The notes under the pieces: generated by a model
Told to the model about the DNA's origin: nothing
The model's database searches: none
What the model saw: the letters and a program-made list of their open reading frames with translations, nothing else
NCBI RefSeq assembly: GCF_024543085.1
Contig: NZ_JANHNZ010000012.1
Coordinates: forward strand, 1 to 45,278
Source: Granulicatella seriolae
GTDB lineage: Bacteria; Bacillota; Bacilli; Lactobacillales; Aerococcaceae
Length of the DNA: 45,278 bases
Reading direction: 5' to 3'
Shown here: positions 16,036-26,827 of the stretch, one piece after another
Layout of the letters: each line of letters begins with the position of its first letter
How positions within the stretch are numbered: position 1 is the stretch's first letter
Position numbers and translations under genes: made by a program

Positions 16036-16113
16036 AATCCCTACGCACGCATTAACGTATCAGGTTCCAAGAGTTCATAATTGTCTCAGCCATCCTTAGA
16101 TGGCACCCCTTTG
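16036..16113 (-). promoter_or_regulatory. TPP riboswitch upstream of thiT
   Basis: Read on the minus strand: GGGGTGCC, then GGCTGAGAC, then AACCTGATACG, then GTGCGTAGGGA. These are the conserved THI-box elements in the right order. It lies between the promoter at 16145-16173 and thiT and should switch thiT off when thiamine pyrophosphate is plentiful. No clear terminator is seen after it, so control may be at translation. Confidence 0.95.
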
Positions 16114-16144
16114 TATTTCATAGCCTATTTAATTTTATAAGACC

Positions 16145-16173
16145 AGTATACCCAATTTTCACAAGTAGGTCAA
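16145..16173 (-). promoter_or_regulatory. Promoter of the TPP riboswitch-thiT transcript
   Basis: On the minus strand -35 TTGACC (16173-16168), a 17-base spacer and -10 TATACT (16150-16145). Transcription would begin about 25 bases before the riboswitch aptamer. Confidence 0.75.
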
Positions 16174-16203
16174 GCGCTATCACTTTAAGCTTAAAGCAAA
16201 TAC

Positions 16204-16232
16204 TTGACAAGTTATCGATTTACTAGTAAAGT
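16204..16232 (+). promoter_or_regulatory. Promoter and palindromic operator of the MarR gene
   Basis: -35 TTGACA (16204-16209), 17-base spacer, -10 TAAAGT (16227-16232). The perfect palindrome TTTACTAGTAAA (16219-16230) overlaps the -10 region. MarR proteins bind such palindromes, so autorepression by the next gene is likely. Confidence 0.75.
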
Positions 16233-16278
16233 AATAACTGTAAACCACCATCGTTACAAGCAGGGAGGCTTGAAAAAT

Positions 16279-16755
16279 ATGATAGAATCAAGGGAATACC
16301 GAGACAAAACAAATATTTCGCACCAAATTTGGATGATGGTTATGAAGGTCTATAATGAAAATATCAAGTCATTTACTATGAGTTTGAAAGAAGTTGGGCT
16401 CAACCCGACCCAGTTTGAAGTCATGCACCTCATTCGAAACCAACAACCAATTGACCAAAAAACAGTTGCGACAACACTAAATCTAACACAGGGAAATATT
16501 ACCCATTGCATCCATAAATTGGAGGAGTTGGGTTATATCACCTTCCAAAAAGAATGGAAAACCAAGTATTTATCGCTGAGCCAAGAGGGGCAAGACCTCA
16601 TGTGCCAGCTAATCCCGCAGCAACACCAACTCATGGAGCACTCGCTAAGAGGGTTGACCTGCGACCAAAAACAAGAATTACACGACCTGCTAGCCAGCTT
16701 TGAAAGTACCTGCAAAGGAGACTCAGCCCTAGCAGCTAAAGGAAAAGAGGAATAA
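16279..16755 (+). CDS. MarR-family transcription regulator
   Basis: 158 residues from the ATG at 16279 (GGGAGG upstream). The central winged helix reads LNPTQFEVMHLIRNQQPIDQKTVATTLNLTQGNITHCIHKLEELGYI, with a wing FQKEWKTKYLSLSQEG, as in MarR dimers. No ligand-specific residues can be named. A palindrome overlaps its promoter, so it is probably autoregulated. The UPF0291 gene follows three bases after its stop codon and is likely cotranscribed. The true regulon is unknown. Confidence 0.85.
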   Translation: MIESREYRDKTNISHQIWMMVMKVYNENIKSFTMSLKEVGLNPTQFEVMHLIRNQQPIDQKTVATTLNLTQGNITHCIHKLEELGYITFQKEWKTKYLSLSQEGQDLMCQLIPQQHQLMEHSLRGLTCDQKQELHDLLASFESTCKGDSALAAKGKEE

Positions 16756-16758
16756 AAC

Positions 16759-17016
16759 ATGGAAATGGAAAGTGTATTAAGAGAAATTAGACACCTATCA
16801 CATAAAAAAAGAACAGAAGGCTTACGCCCAGAAGAAATCGAACTTCAAAAAGAGCTAAGAGAAGAGTACATGCGTATCTTCCGCATGGCGATGAAAGGTC
16901 AAATTGAAGGCATCAAGGTCATCGACCCAGAAGGCACAGACGTCACACCAGAAAAATTAAAAGACATCCAACGCGAAAAAGGCATCCACGGAAGACATCT
17001 TGAGGTTGGAGAATAG
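16759..17016 (+). CDS. UPF0291/DUF896 protein (YnzC-like)
   Basis: 85 residues: short, charged and helical, with the family pattern RINxLxxK-x-xGLxxEExxEQxxLRxxY seen here as IRHLSHKKRTEGLRPEEIEL and the C-terminal [19 protein letters not shown]. The family is widespread in Firmicutes (YnzC in Bacillus); its function is unclear. The ATG at 16759 follows AGAGGAAT. Its terminator is split by the mobile element: the left half is at 17026-17042 and the right half at 24814-24826. A broken second copy lies at 25455-25659. Confidence 0.85.
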   Translation: MEMESVLREIRHLSHKKRTEGLRPEEIELQKELREEYMRIFRMAMKGQIEGIKVIDPEGTDVTPEKLKDIQREKGIHGRHLEVGE

Positions 17017-17020
17017 AAAT

Positions 17021-17064
17021 GAGAAAGCCCCTGCTGTAATGGCCGGGGGTCATAAGAAAGTAAT
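17021..17064. other. attL: left junction of the mobile element
   Basis: Host sequence GAAAGCCCCTGCTGTAATGG gives way after 17042 to element DNA CCGGGGGTCATAAG. The element-end motif TAAGAAAGTAAT (17053-17064) recurs inverted at the other end. The ending AATGG is shared with the right junction, so strand exchange probably took place within it. Confidence 0.75.
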
Positions 17065-17095
17065 ATTGCTTTTTGCAGGAACGGCATGGCTTCGG

Positions 17096-19431
<2,336 letters not shown>

Positions 19432-19445
19432 GTTTGAAGTCCTCC

Positions 19446-20918
19446 TTAATGGTCGATCTGATGCTGTTTCCTGCGGTTCTGCTCGGGATTTTCCCGCGCA
19501 CAAACGACCTGTTCTACCTTGTATTTGATCTGCAAAAGTTTTTTCACCTCCGCATAGATGGGCGAAAGTTCCGTTTGCGCCGTCTTGTATTCCTGTTCCA
19601 GACGGTCATGCTCTTTGCGCCATGCTGTGACCGGCAATTTTCCGCCCTTAAAATACGGCTTTAATTTGCGCTCTGCCATGTGATACAGGCGGAGCACATT
19701 TTCATTTTCAGACATGAATTGCTCACGCCTGCCTTTCCACTTGATGGATGCCAGCTTGTCTGCAACAGGTTTTCCGTCAGCGTAAAACTGTACCATGCGG
19801 AGAAGCTCGTCTAACTCCTTCATGCGGTCAGATTTGCCAGACAGGGTACTCTTCAAAGTGTCAATGCGGTCACTCAACGCAGATACACGCTCCTGCAACT
19901 GTTCCGGCGTTGTCAAATTGTTCTGCATGAGATAATTGCAAATCTCATTGAACTCTTTGAGATTTCCGATCTTCGCTTTCCGGCTCCATGCTCCTGTGTT
20001 GCGGTTGGTGTAATACTCGCTGAGCAGCTGCGCCAGATTGGGGGCTTGCGGTTTGTTCAGTTCCTCATGCGCTTCTTTCAGCCAGTCAAACAGCGCCGTA
20101 ATTTTCTTTTTCAGCTTGCCGATCAACGCATTGGTCGTTTTGACCCAGCGGTTGAAATCGCCCTTATCGGTGCGGATGCCTCTGGCCTCCATCTGGCGGA
20201 TCGCCGGACCCTCATGGACAGTAGGCAGCTGCTCCACGCCCTGACGCTCGTAGCTGCGGTGGTCGATGCGGCATTCCAGCCCTTTCCCGGCAAATCGGGC
20301 ATTGCACATTGCCGCCCACTGTTCCCGCCAATGTTCCAGCGTTTCCGGTTTACCCCAGTCCGTGGTGGGGACAGCGTTGAACACATAATTTCCTGCTTCA
20401 TCCCGGATGCGCTCCTCGTTTTCATCCAGGAGATATTCCCGCCGCTGCTTGTTGCCCCATGTCCCATCCGGCAGCAGGGGACGGATGGGACACATGACAT
20501 GAAAATGCGGGTTGGCAATGCCGCCGTCCCCCTTGTCGGGGGCGTGAACGGAGAAATCCACCACCATACCCCGGCTCACAAACTGCTCCAATAAAAATTG
20601 CCTTGCAAGGTCGATGTTCTCCTGCATGGAAAACTCGTTCTGCAAGGCAATGTCAAAACTGTATGCAAGCTGGGCTTTCCTGCCCCGCTCCGCCTTTTCC
20701 ACCTCGTTCCACAGGGTTTGACGGTCTGCGAAAGAAGGCGGAGTGTGGGGCGGCAGCAGAATTTCAGAACAGAGCACACCGCCTTTCCGGGTGTAGTCGC
20801 TGTCCTCTCCGTAATACTCGCTGTGCAGCTTTTCGCCGGATCGGTAAGCAGCGGACGCAACAGCGGATTGCCCTGCGCTGCGTTTTATCTGGGTAACATG
20901 GAAGTGAAATAGTGCGAT
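19446..20918 (-). CDS. MobA/MobL-family relaxase with apparent AUC start
   Basis: About 490 residues if started at ATC 20918-20916. The N-terminus HFHVTQIKRSAGQSAVASAA is the conserved MobL opening and HFHVMCPIRPL is the metal-binding histidine motif. A long helical C-terminal region follows. The relaxase nicks oriT for mobilization. No ATG, GTG or TTG exists in frame upstream of the GTG at 20777, which would delete the conserved first 47 residues. An AAAGGG site sits six to seven bases before ATC, and the stop of the DUF3847 gene lies two bases before it. ATA at 20924 is the other option. Confidence 0.8.
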   Translation of the reverse strand: MALFHFHVTQIKRSAGQSAVASAAYRSGEKLHSEYYGEDSDYTRKGGVLCSEILLPPHTPPSFADRQTLWNEVEKAERGRKAQLAYSFDIALQNEFSMQENIDLARQFLLEQFVSRGMVVDFSVHAPDKGDGGIANPHFHVMCPIRPLLPDGTWGNKQRREYLLDENEERIRDEAGNYVFNAVPTTDWGKPETLEHWREQWAAMCNARFAGKGLECRIDHRSYERQGVEQLPTVHEGPAIRQMEARGIRTDKGDFNRWVKTTNALIGKLKKKITALFDWLKEAHEELNKPQAPNLAQLLSEYYTNRNTGAWSRKAKIGNLKEFNEICNYLMQNNLTTPEQLQERVSALSDRIDTLKSTLSGKSDRMKELDELLRMVQFYADGKPVADKLASIKWKGRREQFMSENENVLRLYHMAERKLKPYFKGGKLPVTAWRKEHDRLEQEYKTAQTELSPIYAEVKKLLQIKYKVEQVVCARENPEQNRRKQHQIDH

Positions 20919-20920
20919 AC

Positions 20921-21229
20921 TTATCCCTTTCCTTTCTGGCTTGCCTGATTGTGTGTATTGACTGCCTTCATTAACAAAGCCCTGACTTCCGGCAAGGTAA
21001 AAACCTTTTCCATGAAAGTATAGAACTCCGTTTCGCTCAAAACCTTTGACAGCGGTGCAATGCTCTCCACGGCAGCCCCTCTGGTAATGAGGCGGTGCGC
21101 CCGTTTCTTCCTGTCTCCCTTCTCATAATAGGATTTCCGGTTTTGCAGCCGCTGGAGCCTGCTGCGCTCCTGCGCCAGCTTCTTTTCTGCGTCTGCGATC
21201 TCCTGTTTCAGATTTTCGGTTGTTGGCAT
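20921..21229 (-). CDS. DUF3847 protein, mobilization accessory
   Basis: 102 residues from the ATG at 21229, which has AAAGGAGG eight bases upstream. The N-terminal part is a coiled coil (LKQEIADAEKKLAQERSRLQ) followed by RAHRLITRGAAVESIAP. The family is regularly found directly before MobA/MobL genes in mobilizable elements, as here, and probably helps the relaxase at oriT; that role is inferred from position. A longer in-frame opening upstream (to 21337) lacks a ribosome binding site. Confidence 0.8.
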   Translation of the reverse strand: MPTTENLKQEIADAEKKLAQERSRLQRLQNRKSYYEKGDRKKRAHRLITRGAAVESIAPLSKVLSETEFYTFMEKVFTLPEVRALLMKAVNTHNQASQKGKG

Positions 21230-21289
21230 TGTAGATTCCTCCTTTATTTGCAGATAAAAAATACCGCCTGCCTTTCGGACAAGCGGTAA

Positions 21290-21525
21290 AATTTGCGTGT
21301 TGCGTTTCAGGCTTTGGATGGGAAACTGTCTGTACAAACAGATTGTTTCCCATCCAAAGCGGGCAGGGATAGCCGCATAAGCGGCGCAAGGGGTGCAGCC
21401 CCTTGTACGAAACGCAGTGACGCAAAACAGCCCGGACTTCCATCGTCCGGGCTGTCTGCCTCGCAGAGCGCACGCATACAGGGTTTACCCTGTATAGAAG
21501 TGCGCCCTTGTTACCAAGGGATATT
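21290..21525. other. Candidate origin of transfer (oriT) with stacked inverted repeats
   Basis: Five inverted repeats crowd into 235 bases upstream of the mobilization genes: GCTTTGGATGGGAAAC (21311-21326) with its complement at 21345-21360; CAAGGGG/CCCCTTG near 21387-21405; CAGCCCGGAC/GTCCGGGCTG near 21428-21454; ATACAGGGT/ACCCTGTAT near 21476-21495; CCCTTG/CAAGGG near 21506-21521. This layout next to a relaxase gene is typical of an oriT, but no nic site is proven. Confidence 0.55.
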
Positions 21526-21564
21526 TTAGTTAACTCAGGTTAATAGCGTTGTGCCACATTGAAT

Positions 21565-22164
21565 TTAGTTTGCTGCTTTGACTACTTCATCAATGTCAAG
21601 AGAATAACCCAAAACTTCTCCAACGTCCTTGATTTTGCCTTTGACCACCAAAGTGTCGCCAATAGACATTTCCATGACAGCAGCTTTTTGTTCCTCGGTC
21701 TTGATATAGCACTGAACCCCCATGATGGCAAACTCATCATCAGTTGGAACAATAGAGATATATTTACCACTGCTATCAATAACATTCAGACGACCAGTTA
21801 ACTCCACATACTGGTCTTTATATTTCTCTGCTGCCTTTAGTGCGTTTCCGTTAAGATCATCCATCAGCTCAGAGACTTCATATGCTGTATAAGTGATCTC
21901 CGGAGTTTCAGATTCCGGCTGTGTACTGTTGGTATTTTCAGATGTGGTCACTTGGGTATCATTATTTCCAGCTTCATTAGACGTTTTGTCTCCGCCAGCA
22001 CTACCGATTGCACCGATTATGATAATTACAATCAAAGCAATAAACCACGGACGCTTATAAATCGGCTTCTTGTTCTTTCCTCCACATTTCGGACATACCT
22101 TGGCGCTTGCAGCAATTTCAGTTCCGCAATGTTTGCAAGTCACCATTTTACTTGCTTTTGACAT
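21565..22164 (-). CDS. Zinc-ribbon membrane protein with OB-like C-terminal domain
   Basis: 199 residues. An N-terminal zinc ribbon (CKHCG ... CPKCG, residues 10-28) is followed by one membrane helix (about 37-57), a Ser/Thr/Asn-rich linker and a C-terminal tRNA_anti-like OB domain (YVELTGRLNVIDSSGKYISI ... GDTLVVKGKIKDV). The C-terminal domain should face outward. The ATG at 22164 follows AGGGAGG. Its promoter lies within the inverted-repeat-flanked segment at 22208-22352, so its expression may be switchable. Such cargo proteins are common in Firmicutes; the function is unknown. Confidence 0.8.
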   Translation of the reverse strand: MSKASKMVTCKHCGTEIAASAKVCPKCGGKNKKPIYKRPWFIALIVIIIIGAIGSAGGDKTSNEAGNNDTQVTTSENTNSTQPESETPEITYTAYEVSELMDDLNGNALKAAEKYKDQYVELTGRLNVIDSSGKYISIVPTDDEFAIMGVQCYIKTEEQKAAVMEMSIGDTLVVKGKIKDVGEVLGYSLDIDEVVKAAN

Positions 22165-22207
22165 CTCAATTCCTCCCTACAAAATCGTTGTTTCTTACCT
22201 ACATGAT

Positions 22208-22352
22208 TGTGTACCTTTCTGTAAAAGGCGCAAAAGTTTATATAAATTTATTATATCATGGGTCTACAAGATTTTCCATACTGTTTTGGCGAAAAGTCCC
22301 ACAAATCAGCGAACAAAAAACTGATCATGTTTTCCTTACAGAAAGGTACACA
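22208..22352. repeat. Inverted-repeat-flanked promoter segment, possible invertible switch
   Basis: TGTGTACCTTTCTGTAA (22208-22224) and its perfect complement (22336-22352) enclose 111 bases. Partial identity extends seven bases further outward on both sides. The segment lies between the 3' end of a serine invertase gene (stop at 22373) and the start of the zinc-ribbon gene (22164). It contains a promoter directed at the zinc-ribbon gene. Inversion is inferred from layout, not shown. Confidence 0.55.
22250..22278 (-). promoter_or_regulatory. Promoter inside the inverted-repeat segment
   Basis: On the minus strand -35 TGGAAA (22278-22273), a 17-base spacer and a consensus -10 TATAAT (22255-22250). 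Transcription would cross the left repeat into the zinc-ribbon gene. If the segment flipped, this promoter would point at the 3' end of the invertase gene instead. Confidence 0.6.
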
Positions 22353-22372
22353 TTCCTGTAAAAACACCCCCT

Positions 22373-23210
<838 letters not shown>

Positions 23211-23835
23211 AGAAAAGTCCTCCTGTTTTGTTGGCTCTGCGGCGAACAGAATCTATTCCGTGATAAATTCCATTTGCTACAAAGCATTGTTTTGGTAAAA
23301 CTCATTTTAAAACTGGAATTTTTGCTTGTGATGCCCTGTTCACAGCACCCGCTTTCCCGTTTTGCTGGTTTGTGTGAAATCAAGCCAAACAGCGAATATC
23401 CACACGGAACGCTGTACTGTGTACGCTGTGCGGTGCAACGCTCGTTGGTGTGGTTAGCAATACTAAAATTGCAGTTTGTTCGCTGATTTCACATTGATTG
23501 ATTTTTTGCCTGTGTTTTTAAGCGCCGTTTTTCCCGAATGCCGTTCCTGCCCGGGAATCTCACCCCGGCGTATCCCCGGCCTTGGCACGCTCGCAGCTTC
23601 GGGACAAATTGTCCCGAGGCTGGTTCTGGCGCTGCTTCGCCAACCGGCATATCCCATTCGGACGGTCATGTATTTTTCAAGCTGCAATGTCTGGTGACAA
23701 GTACATTTTAGCGAAAAAACATGGCCATTCCCGTATATCCAAAAGGATGGAAAAGGCTCTGAAAAAGCAGGTGTTTCCACGCTTATGGACAAGCTGTGTT
23801 ATAATAAAAGAAATGGAGCAGCGGGGAGGCTTGGC
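23211..23835. other. Divergent control region between the HTH gene and the XRE gene
   Basis: 625 bases without a convincing gene. They contain repeated GC-rich short motifs (TTCGGGACAAATTGTCCCGA is a palindrome around 23600) and TTTGTTCGCTGATTT (23475-23489), whose exact complement occurs at 22303-22317 upstream of the zinc-ribbon promoter. A TATAAT (23802-23807) lies about 30 bases before the XRE start. It probably holds the two divergent promoters and regulator sites. Confidence 0.5.
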
Positions 23836-24684
23836 ATGAATACGACCTTAACGATTCAGGAAAAATTGAAGGATTTGCGGGTGGAACACGGACTTACCTT
23901 GGAACAGCTGGCCGACCAGACCGGGCTTTCCAAATCTGCGCTCGGCAAATACGAGAATGATGATTATAAAGACATCAGCCCTTTTGCCATCGTCACGCTG
24001 GCAAAGTTTTATCATGTGACTACGGACTATCTGTTGGGTGTGTCAGAACAAAAAAATCACTCAGACACAGAGTTGAGTGCTCTGCATCTGAGTGATGATG
24101 CGATTGATGTTCTGAAAGCCGGGAAATTCAACCCCCGGCTGCTGTCGGAAATTCTCTGTCACCATGATTTCCAGAAAATGATGCTGGATGCGGAGATTTA
24201 TGTGGATCGGATCGCAGATATGCGGATTAACGATATGAACGCCGTACTGCAAGCCGTCCGCCAAATGGTACTGATGCAGCAGGGAGAAACGGAAAATGAT
24301 CTGTACCTGCGGACGCTGGAACTTGCGCAAGTGCAAGAGGACGAATATTTCGGCCATGTTATTTCTGGCGATTTGAAGCTGATCCTTCGGGATATTCGGG
24401 AAGCCCATCAAGATGATGTAACTACTGCGGACAGCCATTCTCCGGCGCTGGATGTGCAGCAGAGTTTGCAGGAAGCCATGAACTACAAAGGCAGCGACGG
24501 TGAAAAACAGGCCCGCATTTTCCTCGCAACCTTTGGTATTGACTATGATGCGATCACGATGGAGCAGTTTGTCAATATCATCGAGGTCTTGAAGCTGTCC
24601 AAACACCTGAAATCCTCTTTTAACCAGCGGGGGAAAACCAACATGACCCATGGAAACGGGAAAAGGAAAAGAAAACGCAAATAG
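23836..24684 (+). CDS. XRE-family regulator of the element
   Basis: 282 residues from the ATG at 23836 (GGGAGG upstream); an upstream start at 23785 lacks a ribosome binding site. The N-terminal Cro/C1 helix-turn-helix is IQEKLKDLRVEHGLTLEQLA ... TGLSKSALGKYEND, followed by an all-helical domain of about 200 residues and a very basic tail (GNGKRKRKRK). Such long XRE proteins sit at one end of Tn4451-like mobilizable elements and may control excision or transfer. It is the only plus-strand gene of the element. Confidence 0.82.
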   Translation: MNTTLTIQEKLKDLRVEHGLTLEQLADQTGLSKSALGKYENDDYKDISPFAIVTLAKFYHVTTDYLLGVSEQKNHSDTELSALHLSDDAIDVLKAGKFNPRLLSEILCHHDFQKMMLDAEIYVDRIADMRINDMNAVLQAVRQMVLMQQGETENDLYLRTLELAQVQEDEYFGHVISGDLKLILRDIREAHQDDVTTADSHSPALDVQQSLQEAMNYKGSDGEKQARIFLATFGIDYDAITMEQFVNIIEVLKLSKHLKSSFNQRGKTNMTHGNGKRKRKRK

Positions 24685-24692
24685 GCAAAAAA

Positions 24693-24732
24693 ATATGCTG
24701 GACACGGTTGATTTTAACCATGTCCAGCATAT
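24693..24732 (+). terminator. Terminator of the XRE gene
   Basis: ATATGCTGGACA pairs with TGTCCAGCATAT and an inner GGTT/AACC adds to the stem; TTTCATTT follows. It lies eight bases after the stop codon. Confidence 0.8.
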
Positions 24733-24783
24733 TTCATTTACCCAATCCCTTCTGACAGATGCCGTAAGTGTAATTTTGAGCGA

Positions 24784-24825
24784 ATTACTTTCTTACGAGC
24801 ACCCGCCAAATGGTGGGGGCTTTTT
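24784..24825. other. attR: right junction of the mobile element
   Basis: Element-end motif ATTACTTTCTTA (24784-24795), then the shared AATGG (24809-24813), then host TGGGGGCTTTTTT. Joining 17042 to 24814 rebuilds a perfect terminator AAAGCCCC...GGGGGCTTTTTT. From here to 25056 I see no gene. Confidence 0.75.
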
Positions 24826-25056
24826 TGTTTATTGTAGTGTGAGTCACTAGCCCAGCTCTGGAGTCGGAGACGCTATTGACTATTTGAAGGTGGTATTATT
24901 GATTAGAAAGTTTTATAACGTTCATTTTTTATTCTTGTTGGTATTTCGTTTAAATATGCTATATACTAGAGCTAAATTTGACTATTCAGCAATAATACCG
25001 ATTGCAAATACGCCATATAACATGCGTTTAACTCGAAATGATAAGGAGTATGCTAA

Positions 25057-25380
25057 ATGTTAAGAGACTATTTAAATATGAAACTTGACTTAAACGATAA
25101 GGCTACTAAAAAGTATTTTTACATAAATTTGTTAATAATAGCCATTATGTATCTAGTAGCTGTAGTTTTTCTTGGAAAACTTCCAGTTCAAATACCTATT
25201 ATGCATGATGGGCCTAAGCAAATATATATCGATTCTAAACTAGGTGTCTTTTTAATCCCTACTGTAGCATTGGTTACAAATGTTTTAGCTAATGTTCAAA
25301 AAAGGTTATATTTTTATTATACTATCTTATATATTTTGGTGTTGATCGGAATGTCGTATTATTACTACACTTTAATATAG
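25057..25380 (+). CDS. Small DUF1648-like membrane protein
   Basis: 107 residues with three hydrophobic helices (about 22-42, 62-80 and 86-105). The segment GKLPVQIPIMHDGPKQIYID and the following SKLGVFLIPTVALVTN resembles the DUF1648 pattern (P-x-x-x-P-x-H-x-x-x-G ... K). The ATG at 25057 has AAGGAG eight bases upstream. AT-rich, next to the mobile element, and possibly part of older inserted DNA. The last bases adjoin an F1 right-end remnant (gagctttttgcccagcccc, 25380-25398). Function unknown. Confidence 0.6.
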   Translation: MLRDYLNMKLDLNDKATKKYFYINLLIIAIMYLVAVVFLGKLPVQIPIMHDGPKQIYIDSKLGVFLIPTVALVTNVLANVQKRLYFYYTILYILVLIGMSYYYYTLI

Positions 25381-25398
25381 GAGCTTTTTGCCCAGCCC
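25380..25398. mobile_element. F1 right-end remnant
   Basis: CTTTTTGCCCAGCCCC matches the right terminus of intact F1 copies (for example 14889-14904). No core or left arm is present nearby. It is a scar of a deleted element. Confidence 0.5.
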
Positions 25399-25454
25399 CA
25401 TAACGACTGCCTAGAGGGATACAAAAACAAAATAATGATTCTCAAGATGAAGCT

Positions 25455-25659
25455 ATATACAGAAGACTTACGCCCACAAGAAATCGAACTTCAAAAGAGC
25501 TAAGAGAAGAGTCATGCGCATCTTCCGTATGGCGATGAAAGGCAAATTGAAAGCATCAAAGTTATCGACCCAGAAGGTACAGACGTCACACCAGAAAAAT
25601 TAAAAGACATCCAACGCGAAAAAGGCATCCATGGAAGACATCTTGAGGTTGGAGAATAG
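25455..25659 (+). pseudogene. Broken second copy of the UPF0291/DUF896 gene
   Basis: From TTACGCCCACAAGAAATCG on, the DNA is nearly identical to the gene at 16759-17016, through the stop codon and terminator. Single-base losses (for example in GAAGAGTCATGCGC and GAAAGGCAAATTGAAAGC) destroy the reading frame, and the start region is missing. It lies beyond the mobile element and keeps an uninterrupted terminator. It is a decayed duplicate, not a direct product of the present insertion. Confidence 0.8.
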
Positions 25660-25666
25660 AAATGAG

Positions 25667-25700
25667 AAAGCTCCTGCTGTAATGGTTGGGGCTTTTTTTG
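25667..25700 (+). terminator. Intact terminator of the UPF0291 pseudogene
   Basis: AAAGCTCC ... GGGGCTTTTTTT, spaced by TGCTGTAATGGTT. It is the uninterrupted counterpart of the terminator split by the mobile element at 17042/24814. Confidence 0.8.
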
Positions 25701-25743
25701 TTGCAGCACTACAAGTCTATGGCTAAAATTTGAAACAAAAAAA

Positions 25744-25850
25744 GCGTCCCGAAACCTTGGTGTACCTAAGTTTCACGTCTTATCTGACATCAAGCTACAC
25801 GCTGTTTGTATGATCAAACGCTTTGTTATTTCTTATAGTCTGACAATATC
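25744..25850 (+). pseudogene. Possible IS982-type transposase fragment
   Basis: One frame reads GVPKFHVLSDIKLHAVC over about 30 codons, recalling the GYKLHAVC segment of IS982-family transposases. Nothing else of the gene or its ends is seen. The remaining bases to 25973 are non-coding. Confidence 0.3.
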
Positions 25851-25973
25851 TCCAAAATAAGCGCCTAGTACTTCAGAATTTTTTACTAATGATACCATTG
25901 ATACTGGTTTATCCTTTCCAAGTTTCGCAACCACATTAGTGCTAACTCAATCAGCATCTTTACTCTCTCATTA

Positions 25974-26252
25974 TTAAATGATTTGGTCCACAACCTTCAG
26001 CACCGAATCCACAACTTCATCAAAATACAAGCCTTTAGCATAGTTGTACTCACGCTGATACTTTTCCCATAATTGTTGCTGAATTTGTGAATTCTTGATT
26101 TGCTCCATGATGGCAGAATAATTATCAAGTTGGAACTTCGACTCCCGCTTAGCCATCGTATTCTTTAAGGCAGTGGCTAGAGTCGTGAAATTAATTTCAT
26201 CCCATCTTAGTTTGGAAATCGTATAAACGTCATAGTAACCCTCCGATATATT
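25974..26252 (-). pseudogene. AbiEii toxin remnant, C-terminal part only
   Basis: About 90 residues, YYDVYTISKLRWDEINFTTL ... VVDSVLKVVDQII, match the C-terminal region of AbiEii/DUF1814 nucleotidyltransferase-like toxins, where F/Y-Y-D-I/V-Y-x-I is conserved. The N-terminal two thirds with the GSxxD catalytic motif are absent. The reading frame joins directly to the end of the antitoxin gene at TTACTATGAC, a likely deletion junction. A full toxin has about 300 residues, so this piece cannot be active. Confidence 0.75.
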
Positions 26253-26814
26253 TCTGCATTTCAACCTCTAAGCCGAAATGCTGTGCATACCTAAATAACT
26301 TATTGATGTCTTTATTTTTAGACACTGCATAACGTTTAATAGCAGGTATAAACTGCTCAAAATCTGTATCGTATCTTGGCTTCAACATGTCAACCAATGT
26401 TCTCTCTACATCGTAGACCATCAGCATTGAGCCATTTTTTTCAATCTCAATCTTACCTAGTTCAAAATCAGAAGATACAATGACAGGTCTTATTTCACCT
26501 TTCATCCGAGAAGTTGATGTTCCATATCTAAACGTCATTGTCGGAATTATAGGTGCTCTATCTGAAAATCCCTGAAGATAAAGAGTTGTTTCATGTGAAA
26601 ATATCCCCTTTGGAAATCTTGCTTGAAGCAAATAAAAATCATCTACATAACCTTCATCCGTCACGTAAATACCACGCTGAACAGGGAACAGAACTTCTTC
26701 ATTTACCATATTAATCAATACTGCTCTAGGAATTTTTGCTTCGGTGACTTGACTTGTCAGCACCACACCATTATTCTTTTTTGCTATTTCTAAAATTTTA
26801 TCCTTATTAGTCAT
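26230..26814 (-). CDS. abiEi: AbiEi-family antitoxin of a type IV toxin-antitoxin system
   Basis: 194 residues from the ATG at 26814. An N-terminal winged helix (NNGVVLTSQVTEAKIPRAVL followed by INMVNEEVLFPVQRGIYV) precedes the AbiEi C-terminal domain (FSHETTLYLQGFSDRAP, RTLVDMLKPRYDTDFEQFIPAIKRY). AbiEi represses its own operon and counteracts AbiEii. Here the gene looks intact, but the partner is truncated, so it is an orphan antitoxin. The promoter overlaps a perfect inverted repeat at 26828-26864, as expected for autorepression. The ribosome binding site (GGTGGTG) is weak. Confidence 0.87.
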   Translation of the reverse strand: MTNKDKILEIAKKNNGVVLTSQVTEAKIPRAVLINMVNEEVLFPVQRGIYVTDEGYVDDFYLLQARFPKGIFSHETTLYLQGFSDRAPIIPTMTFRYGTSTSRMKGEIRPVIVSSDFELGKIEIEKNGSMLMVYDVERTLVDMLKPRYDTDFEQFIPAIKRYAVSKNKDINKLFRYAQHFGLEVEMQKYIGGLL

Positions 26815-26827
26815 AAACACCACCAAC

